DNA from: Cyrtodaria siliqua
Lineage: Eukaryota; Mollusca; Bivalvia; Adapedonta; Hiatellidae
Direction of reading: 5' to 3'
Assembly: GCA_037043455.1 (NCBI GenBank)
Contig: JAWPHD010000129.1
Location: forward strand, 512,501 to 576,500
DNA length: 64,000 nt
This document shows positions 12,101-27,100 of the stretch, piece by piece. The translations under genes and the position numbers were made by a program. Under the pieces are notes generated by a model. That model had not been told where the DNA came from and made no database searches. It saw nothing but the letters and a program-made list of their open reading frames with translations. How positions within the stretch are numbered: position 1 is the first letter of the stretch; each line of letters starts with the position of its first letter.

Positions 12101-15100
12101 ATAACATCAATGAAGCGAGAGACTGCCATTTACATTTTTTGAAAGTTTTGGGCAAAATACAGCTTATCAACTAAATCAAGGGCCATAACTAAAGAATCTG
12201 GTAAAGTTTGGTAAAGATCAGATGAACAAGAAATCCGTGGATTCACATGTCTCGCCTAATGGGGGCTGGACTTAAAAATAAAAAGGTCAATGATGATTAA
12301 ATGAAAGTTTGTAAACATTTTAGTAATTAACAAGAGGTCAATGACCTTGAAGCTCTACTGATTGATTTTGATTTCAGGAAGTAGTCACTACAGACTTGTT
12401 TTTTGAAAAATTATTTTTAGCCGTGGCGGCCATCTTGAATTTCCGGCCGACCTGAAATTTTGCTAGGATCAATTAGACATCAAGAGCAACATTCCTGTGA
12501 AGTTTCATGAAAATCCGTCAAGTAGTTTCACAGGAATAGTCGCTACAAGTTTTCATTATATAACTCTATGTAAACAAAGATGGCCGCTGACAGCCATGTT
12601 TAACGTCGAATCAAAATAATGTTTGACTCTGATAACCATCATGTCATGCTGATCATTTTACAAAAAGTCCCATATCAATATCACTTATAGTTTTCAAGAC
12701 GTAGTCGCTACAAACTTGTTTTTTAAAAACCTATTTTTAGATCTGGCGGCCATCTTGGATTTCACATCAACATGAATTTTTGCTAGGATCAACTAGACTT
12801 CATGGGCAACATTTCTGTAAAGTTTCATGAAAATCCATTCAGTAGTTTCAGAGGAGAAGTCGCTACAAAAAAAAGTTTACGGACAGACGGACAGACGGAC
12901 GACGGACGCCGCACCACGGCATAAGCTCTGCTGATCTCTGATCAGTAGAGCTAAAAACAATCGAGTTTGCCGTTTGCTGAGATGACATTTAAGTGCATTT
13001 GTTTAGAAACAAAATGCCATTCTATTAAAAACAAGAGGCACAAGAGGGCCTGTGGATGCTCTACTGGCTAAAACAGGTTTTATATCAAGGGTTGTCGACA
13101 TAAAATTCCCATCAGTAGTTTGTTTAAAACATTGCAAAAACAACAGGGACAGGATGGCCTTAGATCGCTCACCTGGTAATCATGGGCAATATGTCTGCTG
13201 TGTCTAGTCTGGCATGGGCATTTTTTAATTTGTCCCACTTTCTTCTATGAATGAAATTTCATAAAACTGGGTGGGGGGGGGGAGGGTTTATATTAACATT
13301 CTAAAAAAATATGGTAAAGATCAGATAAAAAATGAAGCAACTACAGATTTAACAAAGGAAAATACAAAAATACAATAAAGCATTTTTCAACAAATCAAGG
13401 GCCATAACCTGTCGTTACTAACTAGATCTAGCTGGTTTTCGAACTTGTCCAAAATTTCATTGATATACCATGCTTTGCACAATTAGACATCATACTGAGG
13501 CTTTCTGCGAAATCTTCCTGCGAAATATTGTAGAAATCCAACAAGCCGTTTAGGAGGAGTAGCGCCGACAAGAAATTTAAAGTAAAAATGTCAAAGTGCC
13601 ATAATGCCGTCATAAATCAGCAAACTGGAACAAAAGCGTGATATGCACAACTAGACATCTTACTGATGCTTCCTGCCAAGTTTCGTCGAAATCCAACAAG
13701 GCATTTAGGAGGAGTAGCGCTGACAAAAAATTAAAAAAAAATGTCAAGGGGCTGTAACTCCATCAAAAATCAATGAACCGAAAAAAATATGCAATAGGCA
13801 CAGCAATGCTTCCTGCTAACATGGCGTTAACAACAACAACAAAATTAAAACAAAAAAATAATGAAATAAGAAAATAAAATAATAATAATCAAGAAATTTA
13901 AAAAAGAAATGTCAAGGGGCTGTAACTCCATCAAAAATCAATGAACCGGGAAAAAAAATGCAATAGGCACAGCAATGCTTCCTGCTAACATGGCGTTAAC
14001 ACCAAAAAAAAAAAAAATTTAAATAAGAAAATTAAAAATTAAAAATTAAAACAAAAAAAAATTAAAACAAAAGAAATAATTTTAAAAAAATACAATTAAA
14101 ACCAAAAAAAAATAATTAAAACAAAAAAAAAAGGCAAAACATCTGGTAAAGTTTGGTAAAGATGAAAAAAATGAAAGCCCTATCGTATTAACGAGGCTGA
14201 ATATAGCATTTTTAACTAAATCAAGGGCCATAACTCCGCTATTATTTGACTTGTGCGAGCTTTCATTGATATTAACAATCTGGTAACGTTTGGTAAAGAT
14301 CAGATGAAAAATGAAGGCCTTTGGCCAGTAGAGCTAAAAATCATCAGCTCCAAAAAGTAGGTCAAGGTCATACATGAAATCCAGGCATAAAAAAAAAAGA
14401 TGCACTAACGAAGACACAACTACGTCAAAATAGAATATGTTTTCTACCAAAGATTAAGCTATAAATTAGGTTTAAAACATCTAGTGCATAATTCTAGTTC
14501 ATGAGAAAGTGATGTAAATGTAACAATTAAATTTATCTGCCCTTTGCTTGGATGCCTCATGGTGAAGGTCACATCCACATTTGCTTTGTCACGCTGCAAT
14601 GTACCACTCAAGATATAACAATAAGCAAAGTTTGAAAGGTCTAGTGCATACAGTTTGTGAAAAAGTGACCTAAACACCAAAGTTGAAGGTAAAAATTATA
14701 AGGTTATCTGCCCTTGCTTGGAGGGTCAAGGTCACATCCACATTTGCTTTGTCACATTGCCATGTACCACCCAAGACACAACTATAAGCAAAGTTTTAAA
14801 GGTCTAGTGCATACAGTTTGTGAAAAAGTGACCTAAACGCAAAAGTTGAACCTAAAAATTATTAAGTTATCTGCCCTTTGCTTGGAGGGTCAAGGTCACT
14901 TCCACATTTTCTTTGTCACGTTGCGATGTACCACCCATGATACAACTATAAGCAAAGTTTGAAAGGTCTAGTGCATACAGTTTGTGAAAAAGTGACCTAA
15001 ACGACAAAGTTGAAGGTACAAATTATAAGGTTATCTGCCCTTGCTTGGAGGTCAAGGTCACTTCCACATTTGCTTTGTCACGTTGCGATGTACTACTCAA

Positions 15101-18100
15101 GATACAACTATAAGCAAAGTTTTAAAGGTCTAGTGCATAGTTTGTGAAAAAGTGACCTAAACGCAAAAGTTGAACCTAAAAATTATTAAGTTATCTGCCC
15201 TTTGCTTGGACAGTCAAGGTCACTTTCACATTTTCTTGGTCACGTTGCCATGTACCACCCAAGATACAACTATAAGCAAAGTTTGAAAGGTCTAGTGCAT
15301 ACAGTTTGTGAAAAAGTGATCTAAACGCAAAAGTTGAACCTAAAAATTAGTAAGTTATCTGCCCTTTGCTTGGAGGGTCAAGGTCACTTCCACATTTGCT
15401 TTGTCACGTTGCGATGTACCACCCATGATACAACTATAAGCAAAGTTTGAAAGGTCTAGTGCATACAGTTTGTGAGAAAATGACCTAAACGCAAAACTTG
15501 AACCTAAAAATTATTAAGTTATCTGCCCTTTGCTTGGAGGGTCAAGGTCACTTCCACATTTGCTTTGTCACGTTGCGATGTACCACCCATGATACAACTA
15601 TAAGCAAAGTTTGAAAGGTCTAGTGCATAGAGTTTGTGAGAAAATGACCTAAACGCAAAACTTGAACCTAAAAATTAGTAAGTTATCTGCCCTTTGCTTG
15701 GAGGGTCAAGGTCACTTCCACATTTGCTTTGTCACGTTGCCATGTACCACCCATGATACAATTATAAGCAAAGTCTGAACGGTCTAGTGCATACAGTTTG
15801 TGAGAAAATGACCTAAACGCAAAACTTGAATGTTTCCGCCGCCGCCGGAGAAGCAACACCTATGTCTCTTTTTTTCTTCGAAAAGGCGAGACAAAAATGA
15901 AGGCCCTACCGTATTAACAAGGCAAAATATAGCATTTTTAACTAAATCAAGAGCCATAACTCCTCTGTTACTGGTCCGACTGGTCCAACATAGAGCTAAA
16001 AAAAATCAAAAAAAATCAAAAAATCAAAAAAATAAAAAAACAAAAAAAATCAACTAACAACCAAATTTAAAACAAACAAAAAAAAAATCAAAAAAATTAT
16101 AATATAAAAGAAAAAGTCATAAAATCTGGTAAAGTTTGGCAGATATCAGATGCAAAATGAAGGCCCTATCGTAAGACGAGGCAAATTATAGCATTTCATA
16201 ACAAAATCAAGAGCTGTTTTTCAAACTTGTTCGAGCTTTCATTGATATTAACAATCTGTGCAAGTTTGGTAAAGATCAAATAATAAATGAAGGTGCTAGA
16301 GTGTTCACAAGGCTTAATATGGCATTTTTCAGCAAAACAAGGGTTATAACTCCGGTGAAATTATTCCGATCTGGCTGGTTTTCGAACTTGTCCGAGCTTT
16401 CATTGATATTAACAACCTGTTAAAGTTTGTTAAAGCTCGGATGAAAAATGAAGGCCCTATCGTGGTAGAAGACAAAAGTTAACGACGGACGACGGATGGA
16501 CGACGGACAACTCGCCATCCCATAAGCTCTGCTGGCCCTTGGCCAGTAGAGCTAAAAAATACAAAAAAAAAATGTTTTTTTGTTTCTGTTGTTTTTTTAG
16601 AAAAATTGAAACTATGAACCAAGGTTTCCTAAGAAAAAGAAATATATGCCTCCAGTGAGATTTGAACCCACGACATGAACAATTCAAGGGGACATTAATC
16701 TTATCAATTTAAGGGCAATAACTCTGGCATTACTAGGATGATTCCGAAATCAATTTGCCGCGTCACATCCCACTATTGCGATAAACATAATCAAGTTTAA
16801 TGAAAATCAAACAAACGGTTATCAAGATATGGCTGTGGACGGACAGAATTAAGCAATTTTTATCAATTAAAGGGCAATAACTCTGGCGTTACTCGGTCAA
16901 TTCTGGAAAAAAATAGTCGTGTCTCATCCCACTATCAGGATAAACATTATTACCAAGTGTAATGAAAATCCAACCTGCAGTTATGAAGATATGGCTCCGG
17001 ACAGACAGACAACGCCAAATTAATATCCCTCTGCCTTTGGCGGGGGATAACAAGGATGACGAAATGCGAAATTTGCCTCGGGGGTGTGGGGTGGATATCA
17101 TAACAGTAGACAAGCATGCTCCCTGCGGGAATTCCGCTGGGATCAAAAATGCAATTAATATAATCCCTTCTCTACGACATCTACGCCTGTCTTGAGACAT
17201 ACATATTCATAACAGGTCAATTAAACGGTTGGTTTTCACTTCGCTCGAGTGCAGGGAAAAAAGCAAAATGGTCAATTTGGCGGCAACATTAATTTCACTT
17301 TTGGCTGAAAAGTTATGCGGAAAAGGGAGACTTTGACACACATGTCGCCCTCTATTTGAACCCTGAAAAATGAAATGTTTAAAAAAAACACTTGATCTTT
17401 CAAATAATTATGTATTTTATGCAACTGTTTATAACAAAAATTATTTTGTGACCTGTTTCTCTCTTGCAGTAAGACAAGATATTCTTCGTAACCAGGAAGT
17501 ACTTCATCTTTGGCTGCTGCCACCTGGTAAGAAGAAAGGATATTGTTAGATTTGTTACTTTCATAACTCCGTCTCATGTCATTATAATTTAGCACCAATA
17601 ACTGTGACTGTATGTTTAAAAGAACTTCTGTTACAGATACATGTAAATGATCTATAGTAAACTACGAACAATAATCATAATATGCAAGCTCAAAGTTTTG
17701 TAGATGGATGCAGATAAATTTATGAACTTTTAACCTTAAAGGGACACACGGCAATCTTGAAGTGTTTGAAATGGGTGTCTAGATTTATATATCCAGTATC
17801 ATTTTTACTTTTACCCTGGTTACATTTAAATAAATCAAATTTTAAGTATTCACTATTTCGTATTATTATACTATAAGTTTTAATATATTATTGGTGCAAT
17901 AATATCAAAAAATAGTAATATACAAAAACAAATTGCTTAATACTTTTCTTATAATTAATATTAATGATTGAACAAATGCAAGTTATACAGAAAAACTAGC
18001 CGGACACCTTGAGCTTTTAAAAAAATAAAGATTGCCTTGTGCCCCTTTAAAGTTATTACTAGGAGGATTTAGTCAGTTGTTTGCCATCTTTATTTATCTG

Positions 18101-21100
18101 AAAAATTTGTTACACCCGATTTATATACCATATCATACAAACAGGAGCTCAAAAATATAAATAATCTCTTGCTGAGTCAGTTCCCTTGATATTTTTTTTT
18201 AAATAATCGCATTATGCATTGCCAAATATGTATACATTTGAACTTTTCTCATTCTATAAGCGCATCAAAGATAATAAAAAAAAAAGTAAAAAAAAGAAGA
18301 AGGAAAGTCAGGTTCCTAAAAAAATAGTTATCCAAGGTGCACTTTTACAAATATTCCAAACAGTAAAATATGTATACGATATAGTTAAGAATTAAACAAG
18401 AGGCCCAAGAGGGCCTGTGGACGCTCTACTGGCTAAAGATAAAGTTTATGCACAAGGGGCCATAACTCTTTCAAATATCGTTCATCCAGAAAATGGTGAT
18501 GATATAGGCAACTAGGCTTGGTACTGATCATACTTGTCAAGTTTCGTTAAAATCCAGCCAGGGGTTCAGGAGAACTAGTCTGTACAAAGTTAGTGTATCA
18601 AAAACCTTTAAAGGGCCGTAACTCCACCAAAAATCTGTTAACCAGAATGCGACGATGATATGCACAACTAAGCTTGGTGCTGATCATCCCTGTAAAGTTT
18701 CGTTGAAACGTGGGGAGACGTTCAGGAGAATAGTCCAGACAAAGTTTGTGTATTAAAACCTTTAAAGGGCCATAACTCTGCCAAAAATCATTCAACCGGA
18801 ACTAGGCAAAGATTTGCACAACTAGACCTGGAACTGATCATCCCTAAAAAGTTTTGTCTAAATCCGGCCAGGGGTTCAGGAAAACTAGCCAGGACAAAGT
18901 TTGTGTATTAAAACCTTTAAAGGGACATAACTCCGCCAAAATCATTCAACTGGAACACAGTGACGATATGTACAACTAGGCTTGCTACTGATCATTCCTG
19001 AAAAATGTCAATGAAATTTGGAGAAATGAAGGCCATTTCTTAATGAGGCGAAAATATAGCATATTTCAGAAAATCAAGGGCCATAACTCCGGTGTAAATG
19101 GTCCAATCTGGCTGGTTTTCAAACTTGTCGGAGCTTTTATTGATAGTAACAATCTGGTAAAGTTTAGTAAAGATTGGATGAAAAATACAGACCCTATCGT
19201 ATTAACAAGGCAAAATATAGCATTTTTAACTAAATCAAGGGCCATAACTCTGCTGTTACTGGTCCGATCTGTCTGGTTTTTGAACTCCTCTGAGCTTTCA
19301 TTGATAATAACAAGATAGTAAAGTTTGGTAAAGATCGGATGAACAATGTCCTATCGTCTTAACGGGCAAAATATAGCATTTTTAACTAAATCAAGGGCCA
19401 TAACTCCGCTGTTACTAGTCCGATATGAATGGTTTTCAAACTTGTCAGAGCTTTCATTGATATTAACAATCTGATAAAATTTGGTAAAGATCGGATGAAC
19501 AATGAAGCCCCTATCGTCTTAACGAGACAAAATATAGCATTTTTAATTAAATCAAGGGCCATAACTCCGCTGTTAATAGTCCGATCTAGCTCGTTTTCAA
19601 ACTTGTCCGAGCTTTTAACGACATTAACAATGTGGTAAAGGATAAAGTTTGGTAAAGATCGGATGAACATATAAGCCCCTATTGTCATAACGAGGCAAAA
19701 TATAGCATTTTTACCTAAATCAAGGGCCATAACTCCGCTGTTACTAGTCCGATATGGCTGGTTTTCAAACTTGTCCAAGCTTTCATTGATATTAACAATG
19801 TGGTAAAGTTTGATAATGATAGGATGAAAAATGAAGGCCCTATCGTCTTAACCCTTAACGAGTCAAAATATAGCATTTTTAACTAAATCAAGGGCCATAA
19901 CTCCGCTGTTAATGGTCTGATCTAGCTGGTCGTCAAATTTGTCCGAGCTTTCATTTATATAAACAATCTCGTAAAGTTTAGTAATGATTGGATGAAAGAT
20001 GAAGGCCCTATTGTCTTAATGAGGCAAAATATAGCATTTTTAACTAAATCAAGGGCAATAACTCCGTTGTTAATGGTCCGATCTAGCTGGTTTTCGAACT
20101 TGTTCGAGATTTCATTGATATTAACAATCTGTGCAAGTTTGGTAAAGATCAAATAATAAATGAAGGTGCTAGTGTTCTGGCCGGCTTAATATGGCATTTT
20201 TCAGCAAAACAAGGGTCATAACTCTGTTGAAATTATTTCGATCTTGCCGGTTTTTGAACTTGTTCAAGCTTTCATTGATATAATGACACTGGCAAAGTTA
20301 AGTAAACATCCGATTAATATTGAAGGCCCTAGAGTGTTCACAAGGCAGAAAATAGCATTTTTCAGAAAAAACAAGGGCCATAACTCCGGTGTTACTGATG
20401 TGATTTAGCTGGTTTTTGAACTTGTTCGAGCTTTCATTAATATTAACAATCTTTGGAAGTTGGTAAAGATCAAATAATAAATAAAGGTGCTAGAGTGTTC
20501 ACAAGGCAGAAAATGCCATTTTTCAAAAAAACAAGGGCCATAACTCCGGTGTTACTGACCCAATTCAGCCGATTTTCGAACTTGTCCAAGCTATAATTTG
20601 TATTAACAATGTGTGCAAGTTTGGTAAAGATCAAATAATAAATGAAGGTGCTAGAGTGTTCACAAGGCTTAATATGGCATTTTTCAGCAAAACAAGGGCC
20701 ATAACTCCGGTGAAATTATTCCGATCTGGCTGGTTTTCGAACTTGTCCGAGCTTTTATTGATATTAACAACCTGTTAAAGGTTGGTAAAGATCGGATGAA
20801 AAATGAAGGCCCTATGGTGGTAACAAGACAAAAGTTAACGACGGACGGCCGGATGGACGGCCGGACGGCCGGACGGACGGACGGACGACGGACAACTCGT
20901 CATCCCATAAGCTCTGCTGGCCTTCGGCCAGTAGAGCTAAAAACTAAACAGAAATAAGGCCTACAAGTATATACATACATAAATCCATTTTTACTTTTTT
21001 CATATCCTCAACCAATAAAATAAAGTATGGAGATTGCAGTGTTCATGATGGATGTCATCGAATTAGTTTTGTATAACTGGGTTGTTGCATTTATATTTTG

Positions 21101-24100
21101 GAAGTTTTTGAGAAATGTTGAACAAATAGCTACTATTTTAAACAGGATGTTATATCGTTATAAAACTAAAATTTCCCTAAACTAATCATATATAAACAGA
21201 GCATCTTACATGAGCACTCATTCATTATTGAATTTATTAAACGAGTTGGCAAAATGGTATAATGCTGGCTCTTGCCAAGCATTATATCATTTTTGCTTAT
21301 GAGTTTAACAAGAGGGCCAAGATGGCCCAAGATCGCTCACCTGGTAATCATGGGCAATAAGTCTGCTGTGTCTAGGGGTGGGGAGGTGGGGTGGGGAGTA
21401 TATGGATGGATATGAATCAGGCAACTTGTTAACGCTATTATTGAAATTAACATTCTAAACAAATTTGGTAAAGAACAGATAAAAAATTAAGTAGCTACAG
21501 ATTTAACAAAGGAAAATACAATATAGCGTTTTTCAATAAATCAAGGGCCATAACTCTGTCATTACTAACAAGATCTAGCTGGTTTTCGAACTTGTGCAAG
21601 ATTTCATTGATAAACAGCGATTTGCACAACTAGACATCATACTGATGCTTCCTGCCAAATTCCGTAGAAATCCAACAAGCTGTTTACTCAGAGCGCCGAC
21701 AAAAAATGTAAAGTAAAAATGTCAAAGAGTCAAAACTTCATCAAAAATCAGTGAACTGGACAATAGCGCGAAATCCAACAAGGCGTTTAGGAGGAGTAGC
21801 GCCGACAAGAAATTTTAAAGTAAAAATGTCAAGGGGCCATAACTCCGTCAAAAAACACAATATGCACGACTAGACATCATAGTACCAATGCTTCCTGCTA
21901 AGTTTCGGCGTTTAATGAAATTAATAATAATTCAAATAATAATAAAAAATAAACAAATAAAAAAAAACGGTAAAAAACATAAAAATTTATAAAATATATA
22001 ATAATTAAAAATAAAAAAAAATTAACAAAAAATAAAAAATTAAGTTATCAAGGAAAGTGGCCTTGCTAATTCAGGGGCCATAACTCTGGTGTTACTGGTC
22101 CGATCTTGCCCATTATCAAACTTGTTCGAGATCTTATGGTCATATACAATCTGCGCAAGTTTGGTTAAGATTGCTCAAGAAATGCGGCCTCTATCGTGTA
22201 AACAAGATGAACAAGAGGCCCAAGTGGGACTGTAGACGCTCTACTGGTATGATGTGATTCAAAAACATAAACATGACTCGCGTTAACCATTCGCCAAATT
22301 GCCATAGGCGAAAAGAAACCCGAACTGGCAAATGAAAATCGTAAGAAATACATAGCAAATTCGCCAGACATCGGCGGTCTGGCGAATCCAAATTTCCGAC
22401 CGATTTTGTCTAAAATATCTCGGAAAATCCAGAATTCTAATATACGACGTCTTTGACGGTTTATAAACCAATATCCCGCAGGGTGTTGTTAGCTTATTAG
22501 CGACAATCAATTTGGACCGATAACTAATTATCGCAGTATTTATTGAAAACCGCTGTCAAATTGTTAAGTGTGCGATAGACGCCCAGGGTTCTCAATAGAC
22601 GCTTACACACGTGTTTTGACGCATGGAAATTCAATTTGACCCAACGCGCCTGTATTTGCTTCCAAGCATCAATCCAATACACATGTACCTATTTCGATAG
22701 TCCAAACATCGTAACCATGAGCACGCGCTGCACAACATTGATTGACACCTTGCCTGACGACCTTGATCGCCTCTCGACCAATCAAATTTGCAGCTTGTGG
22801 CACAGAGGCGGAAATAACCTGTCTGTAAATGGTGTCACTGTGTAATCTAATCGCTGCTATCGTGTTAATAGTTTAACGATTATCTTTGAAGTTTATGATG
22901 CTTTTTGCGGGTGGAGACTATTATGACTTGATTGGATTAATTGTTTAATTGATTGCTACCGGCTTCTGATTGATTACTGGTTAATTAGACCGAACTGAGA
23001 TAAAACAAATGCTAGCGGTCAAACATGTGAAAAGATAAAATCGGCAAATATAAAATTGACTTTATTGTGTTTGTTGTTTGTTAATTTTGTTTTACGCACG
23101 TTTTAAAGAACAAAGAAATATAATTTTAATGAGAATAATTTAAATATTTATAAATCGGGGAAATGTACATAAACAGAGCGTTTTTTAACCTGGGTTATCG
23201 TTCAGTCAAAACTTACCGGACATTACGCATTGTGATATTTGTGTTTACATACTATTTTTGTGCTATCGAGTAATGGACTTTATTAATTTATGAACTTGAC
23301 TTTTTAAAATTTCAGTCGACAATTTTTAAAAATTAAATTACACAAATTAAATACAATTTTTAAAAAACTTTTGAATATTTTCAATGTGCATGTCAACTTT
23401 TAATTATAAGCACTAATTAAGCAGAATGCAGCATGCATATGATATGGAAATATTGATACCCTATAGGTTAATATTAAACAATACTCTTTTAACTTACTTT
23501 TGATGTGTACGCAAACGCAAGGTTTTAGCGCCTTCAATTAAAGTTCCAAAATATCTCGGCAAAAGACATTCTAATCTGGCTAAAGAAGTTGTTAGGGCTT
23601 TAGCCAGATTTGGTTAAAGGGTTTAAAATCCTAGCGCTAGCCTAGAGAAACACGTTTCCGACATGTATATATAACTCTATGAAAACTTTGGGTTATCGTG
23701 GCGACCATTTTGAATATTTGACGACAACGAAAAACACAAACTTGACAGAGGCCAACAACAGGAACATGTATATGATATTTAACTAGAATGGTATAAGTGG
23801 TAATATGTCATTTGATAAATGTCCTTAAATTTTACCTAAGTTTAGCCATGGTGGCCATCATGGATGACTGGAGGCCCCAAAAAGCCATGGTGGCCATCAT
23901 GGATGACTGGAGGCCCCAATAACACAAATCTGAAGGGGACTAACCTAAAGATCATTGTGATTAAGTTTCATCAAAATCCTTCAAGTGGTTTCAGAGAAGA
24001 TGTCATTTTTAACGTTTTCCTATATAACTCTATGTAAACTTTGGGTCGATGTGGCGGCCAATTTGATTATTCGATGATAACGAAAAATACAAACTTGATA

Positions 24101-27100
24101 GTGGCCAAGCCAAGGAACATGTTTATGATATTTCACAATAATGGAATAAGTGGTTTCGGAGGAGATCCTGTTTGAAATTTCCTTAAATTTGACCTAATTT
24201 TAGCCATGGCGGCCATCTTGGATGACTTGCAGCCGTGAAAAACACAATTCTGAGGGGGACTGGCGACCGCGAAAAACACAAATCTGAGGGGGATTATCCT
24301 AAAGATCATTGTAATGAAGTTTCATCAAAATCCTTCAAGCGGTTTCATCAAAATCCTTCAAGCGGTTTCAAAGAAGATGTCATTTTTAGCCTTTTCCTAT
24401 ATAACTCTATGTAAACTTTGAGTAGCCGTGGCGGCCATTTTGATTATTTGACAATAATGAAAAACACAAACTTGATAGAGACCAACCCAAGGAACATGTT
24501 TATGGTATTTCACAATAATGGAATAAGTGGTTTCGGAGGAGATGTCGTTTGAAAATTCCTTAAATTTTACCTAGTTTTAGCAATGGGGGCCATCTTGGAT
24601 GACTGGCGGCCATGAAAAACATAAATCTGAGAGGGGTCCTCCTAAGTAACATTGTGACAAAGTTTCATCAGAATCCTTCAAGGGGTTTCAGAGGAGATGT
24701 CGATTTTATAAAATTGCTAACAGACGGATGGACAGACAGACGGACAAAAAGTGATCCCATAAGCTTGCCTGGCCAGCAGAGCTAAAAACTGCATTTTTTG
24801 CTAATTCAGGGGCCATAACTCTGGTGTTACTGGTCCGATCTGGCCTATTATCGAACTCGTCCGAGATCTTATATAGGTCATATACAATCTGCGCAAGTTG
24901 GTTAAGATTGCTCAAGTATTGTGGCCTCTATCGTGTAAACAGGCTAAAAATTGGCAACAGACGACAGACGAAGAGTGGTCACAATAGGTCACCCTTGAGC
25001 ACTTAATGCTCAGGTGAGCTAATAAATTCAATAATGAATGAGAACGAATGTTAGATTCTATTTATCACACAAGAGCTGTCGGAGAACAGTGCAGCTCGAC
25101 TATTTGATTTTTCAGAGAATAATAAATTATATAGCTAGTATATACCATCAGAAAACAAGGCTAAAACAATGTGGGGTGGGGTTGGGGGATGGGGCTTGTG
25201 TAGAAACTGGGGCCGATATAAAATTATGTGTGAAATTTTATTATTTTCATCTGTTTTAATCCACAATTGCTGTCATTTTAAAGGAATTAGTGGTCGAAAG
25301 GCAACTTGGGGAGGGAGCTGATATCTGGCACTTTTTATTGTCGCCTCATTTCATTTTTTTTATTGATATTTCATCTCTGTATCTGAATTTAATCTAAATT
25401 GTTTTATATGTAAATGATTGCGTTCAAATTAATAAATTAATATCCAAATAATGAAAGATAAAATGAAAACAATTCCCCTCCCCCTGTCCTCCATGTGAGG
25501 GGAGCCCATAAACTGATGGGGGTGCAGGGCGGTTGCGCATCATTGATAAAACAAAACAACACAGACATAATTATGTAAAAAAAAATAAGTGATAATGTGA
25601 TGGTTGGTTGGTGGTAAGGGGTGGGGAGGTGGGGGAGCAAGGGGGAGGTGGGGGCTACATAGCTATATGTGTAAGAATTGACCAAAGCAACACAGAAATA
25701 TGTAAAAATTAAAAATAATTTGAGTTTAGAGTGGGGGGATGGGGCGAGCCCGGGTTGGGAGGTGAGTGAGGGCAACATAGCTATATGTGTAAGAATTTAC
25801 CAAAACAACACAAAAATATGCAAAACAAATCGAGTTTCGAGTAGGGGTGGGTGAGGGGAGATGCGGGGGTGTGGGGGTTTAGGGGGGAGAGGCGGGGATC
25901 AGGGTGGGGGAGGGGGCAACATATATGTGTAAGAAGCTATGTGTAAGAAATGACCAAAACAACACAGAAAATGTAAAAAAATAAAGATAAAACAAAAATA
26001 TTTATAGTGGGAGAGAGTGGGGGTGGTGGGGCAGGACATAGCTATGTGTAAGAATTGACCAAAACAACACAGAAATATGTAAAAAAAATAAAAATATTCC
26101 AGTTTCAAGTGGGGGAGGGGTGGGTGTGGGGGGGTGGCAATCTCATTAAAATCAGATCCAAAATATTCACTCAACTACTTTCCGCTATTTAGATCTGACC
26201 ATATTACTTACCGGGTAACCTCAGATTGACCTTTCATCTAATCAATATTCATGAGAAGATCAACTAAATTCAACCAATGAAATCGCGCGTTTCATTTATA
26301 ATTCACATGAAATTAAAACTTCTATTCGAGTGAACTGAACAAACGCAAATCTACATATCCGAATAAAGATAAAAGTCTTCGTGTGTTATTGCTGTGTTAT
26401 TGCATGATACATTCAAAGAAATGCACTATATGGTATGTTCTACACCAAGATACGAAGAAAATCATGGGAAATGTCGTGTATTTTTTCCTACGAAATTATT
26501 ACGATAGTATATAGCCTAAATAGTATGCCATAATACATGTGGCCCGATTAGCTCAGTTGATAGCGTACTCGACCGCGGAATTACCAGTATAATTTTAGTG
26601 TGTGGGTTCAATCCCACGAATCGGTAAAAATATTTGTACCGCTATTAAATTCCGTCAAGATTACAATCTTTTTTTCCCAGTAAATATTCAATAAAGGTTG
26701 GTGTATTATGTTTGTCAACGCAATTTGTTTCTGTTTTAAGTTACGGACATTGTCTCTTTCAATACCAAGTGTGGACTTTTACTGTTCAATGCGACATGCG
26801 CAGTGAAGCTGTCAATACCGAACAATTTTGTAGGCTGAAATCTGATTGGCTAATCGTAAGGTCAATTTGAGGTGACCCGGTATGTAATATAGTCAGATCT
26901 AAATAGTGGAAAGTAGTGGAGCGAATATTTTGGATCTGATTTTAATGAGATTGTGGAGGGGGCAACATGTGTAAGAATTGACAAAAACAACAAAGAAATA
27001 TGCGTAACAAAAAAAAAAAGAAAAAAGTTTTGAATGGGGCGTGGAGTGGGGGGGGGGGGGGGGGGCAACATATATGTGTAAGAAGCTATGTGGTAATAAG

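Larger units (their letters stand above)
12226..15894 (+). mobile_element. Helentron-like element, TCTCGCC family, itself carrying two insertions
   Basis: 5' end ACAAGAAATCCGTGGATTCA then CATGTCTCGCC. 3' end ATGTCTCTTTTTTTCTTCG then AAAAGGCGAGACA at about 15860-15893. Its core is the 163-bp array at 14460-15830. The insertions at 12329 and 13030 lie between the 5' end and the core. Confidence 0.6.
12049..16558 (+). mobile_element. Helentron-like element, GGCC family, split by a large nested insertion
   Basis: 5' end AACAAGAGGCCCAAGAGGGC at 12049. 3' end GGCCCTTGGCCAGTAGAGCT and AAAAAA at 16558. Its core reads GTAAAGATCAGATGA up to ~12225 and resumes at ~15894 with AAAATGAAGGCCCTACCG. In intact units these two pieces are contiguous, so the 3.7 kb between them is an insertion. 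Confidence 0.7.

Noticed and set aside
19386..20152. 130-codon minus-strand frame with repeated MALDLVKNAIFCLVKTIG
   Set aside because: This is the reverse translation of the 165-bp core unit (AAATATAGCATTTTTAACTA). The same peptide appears at 3320, 24706 and 27727 for the same reason.
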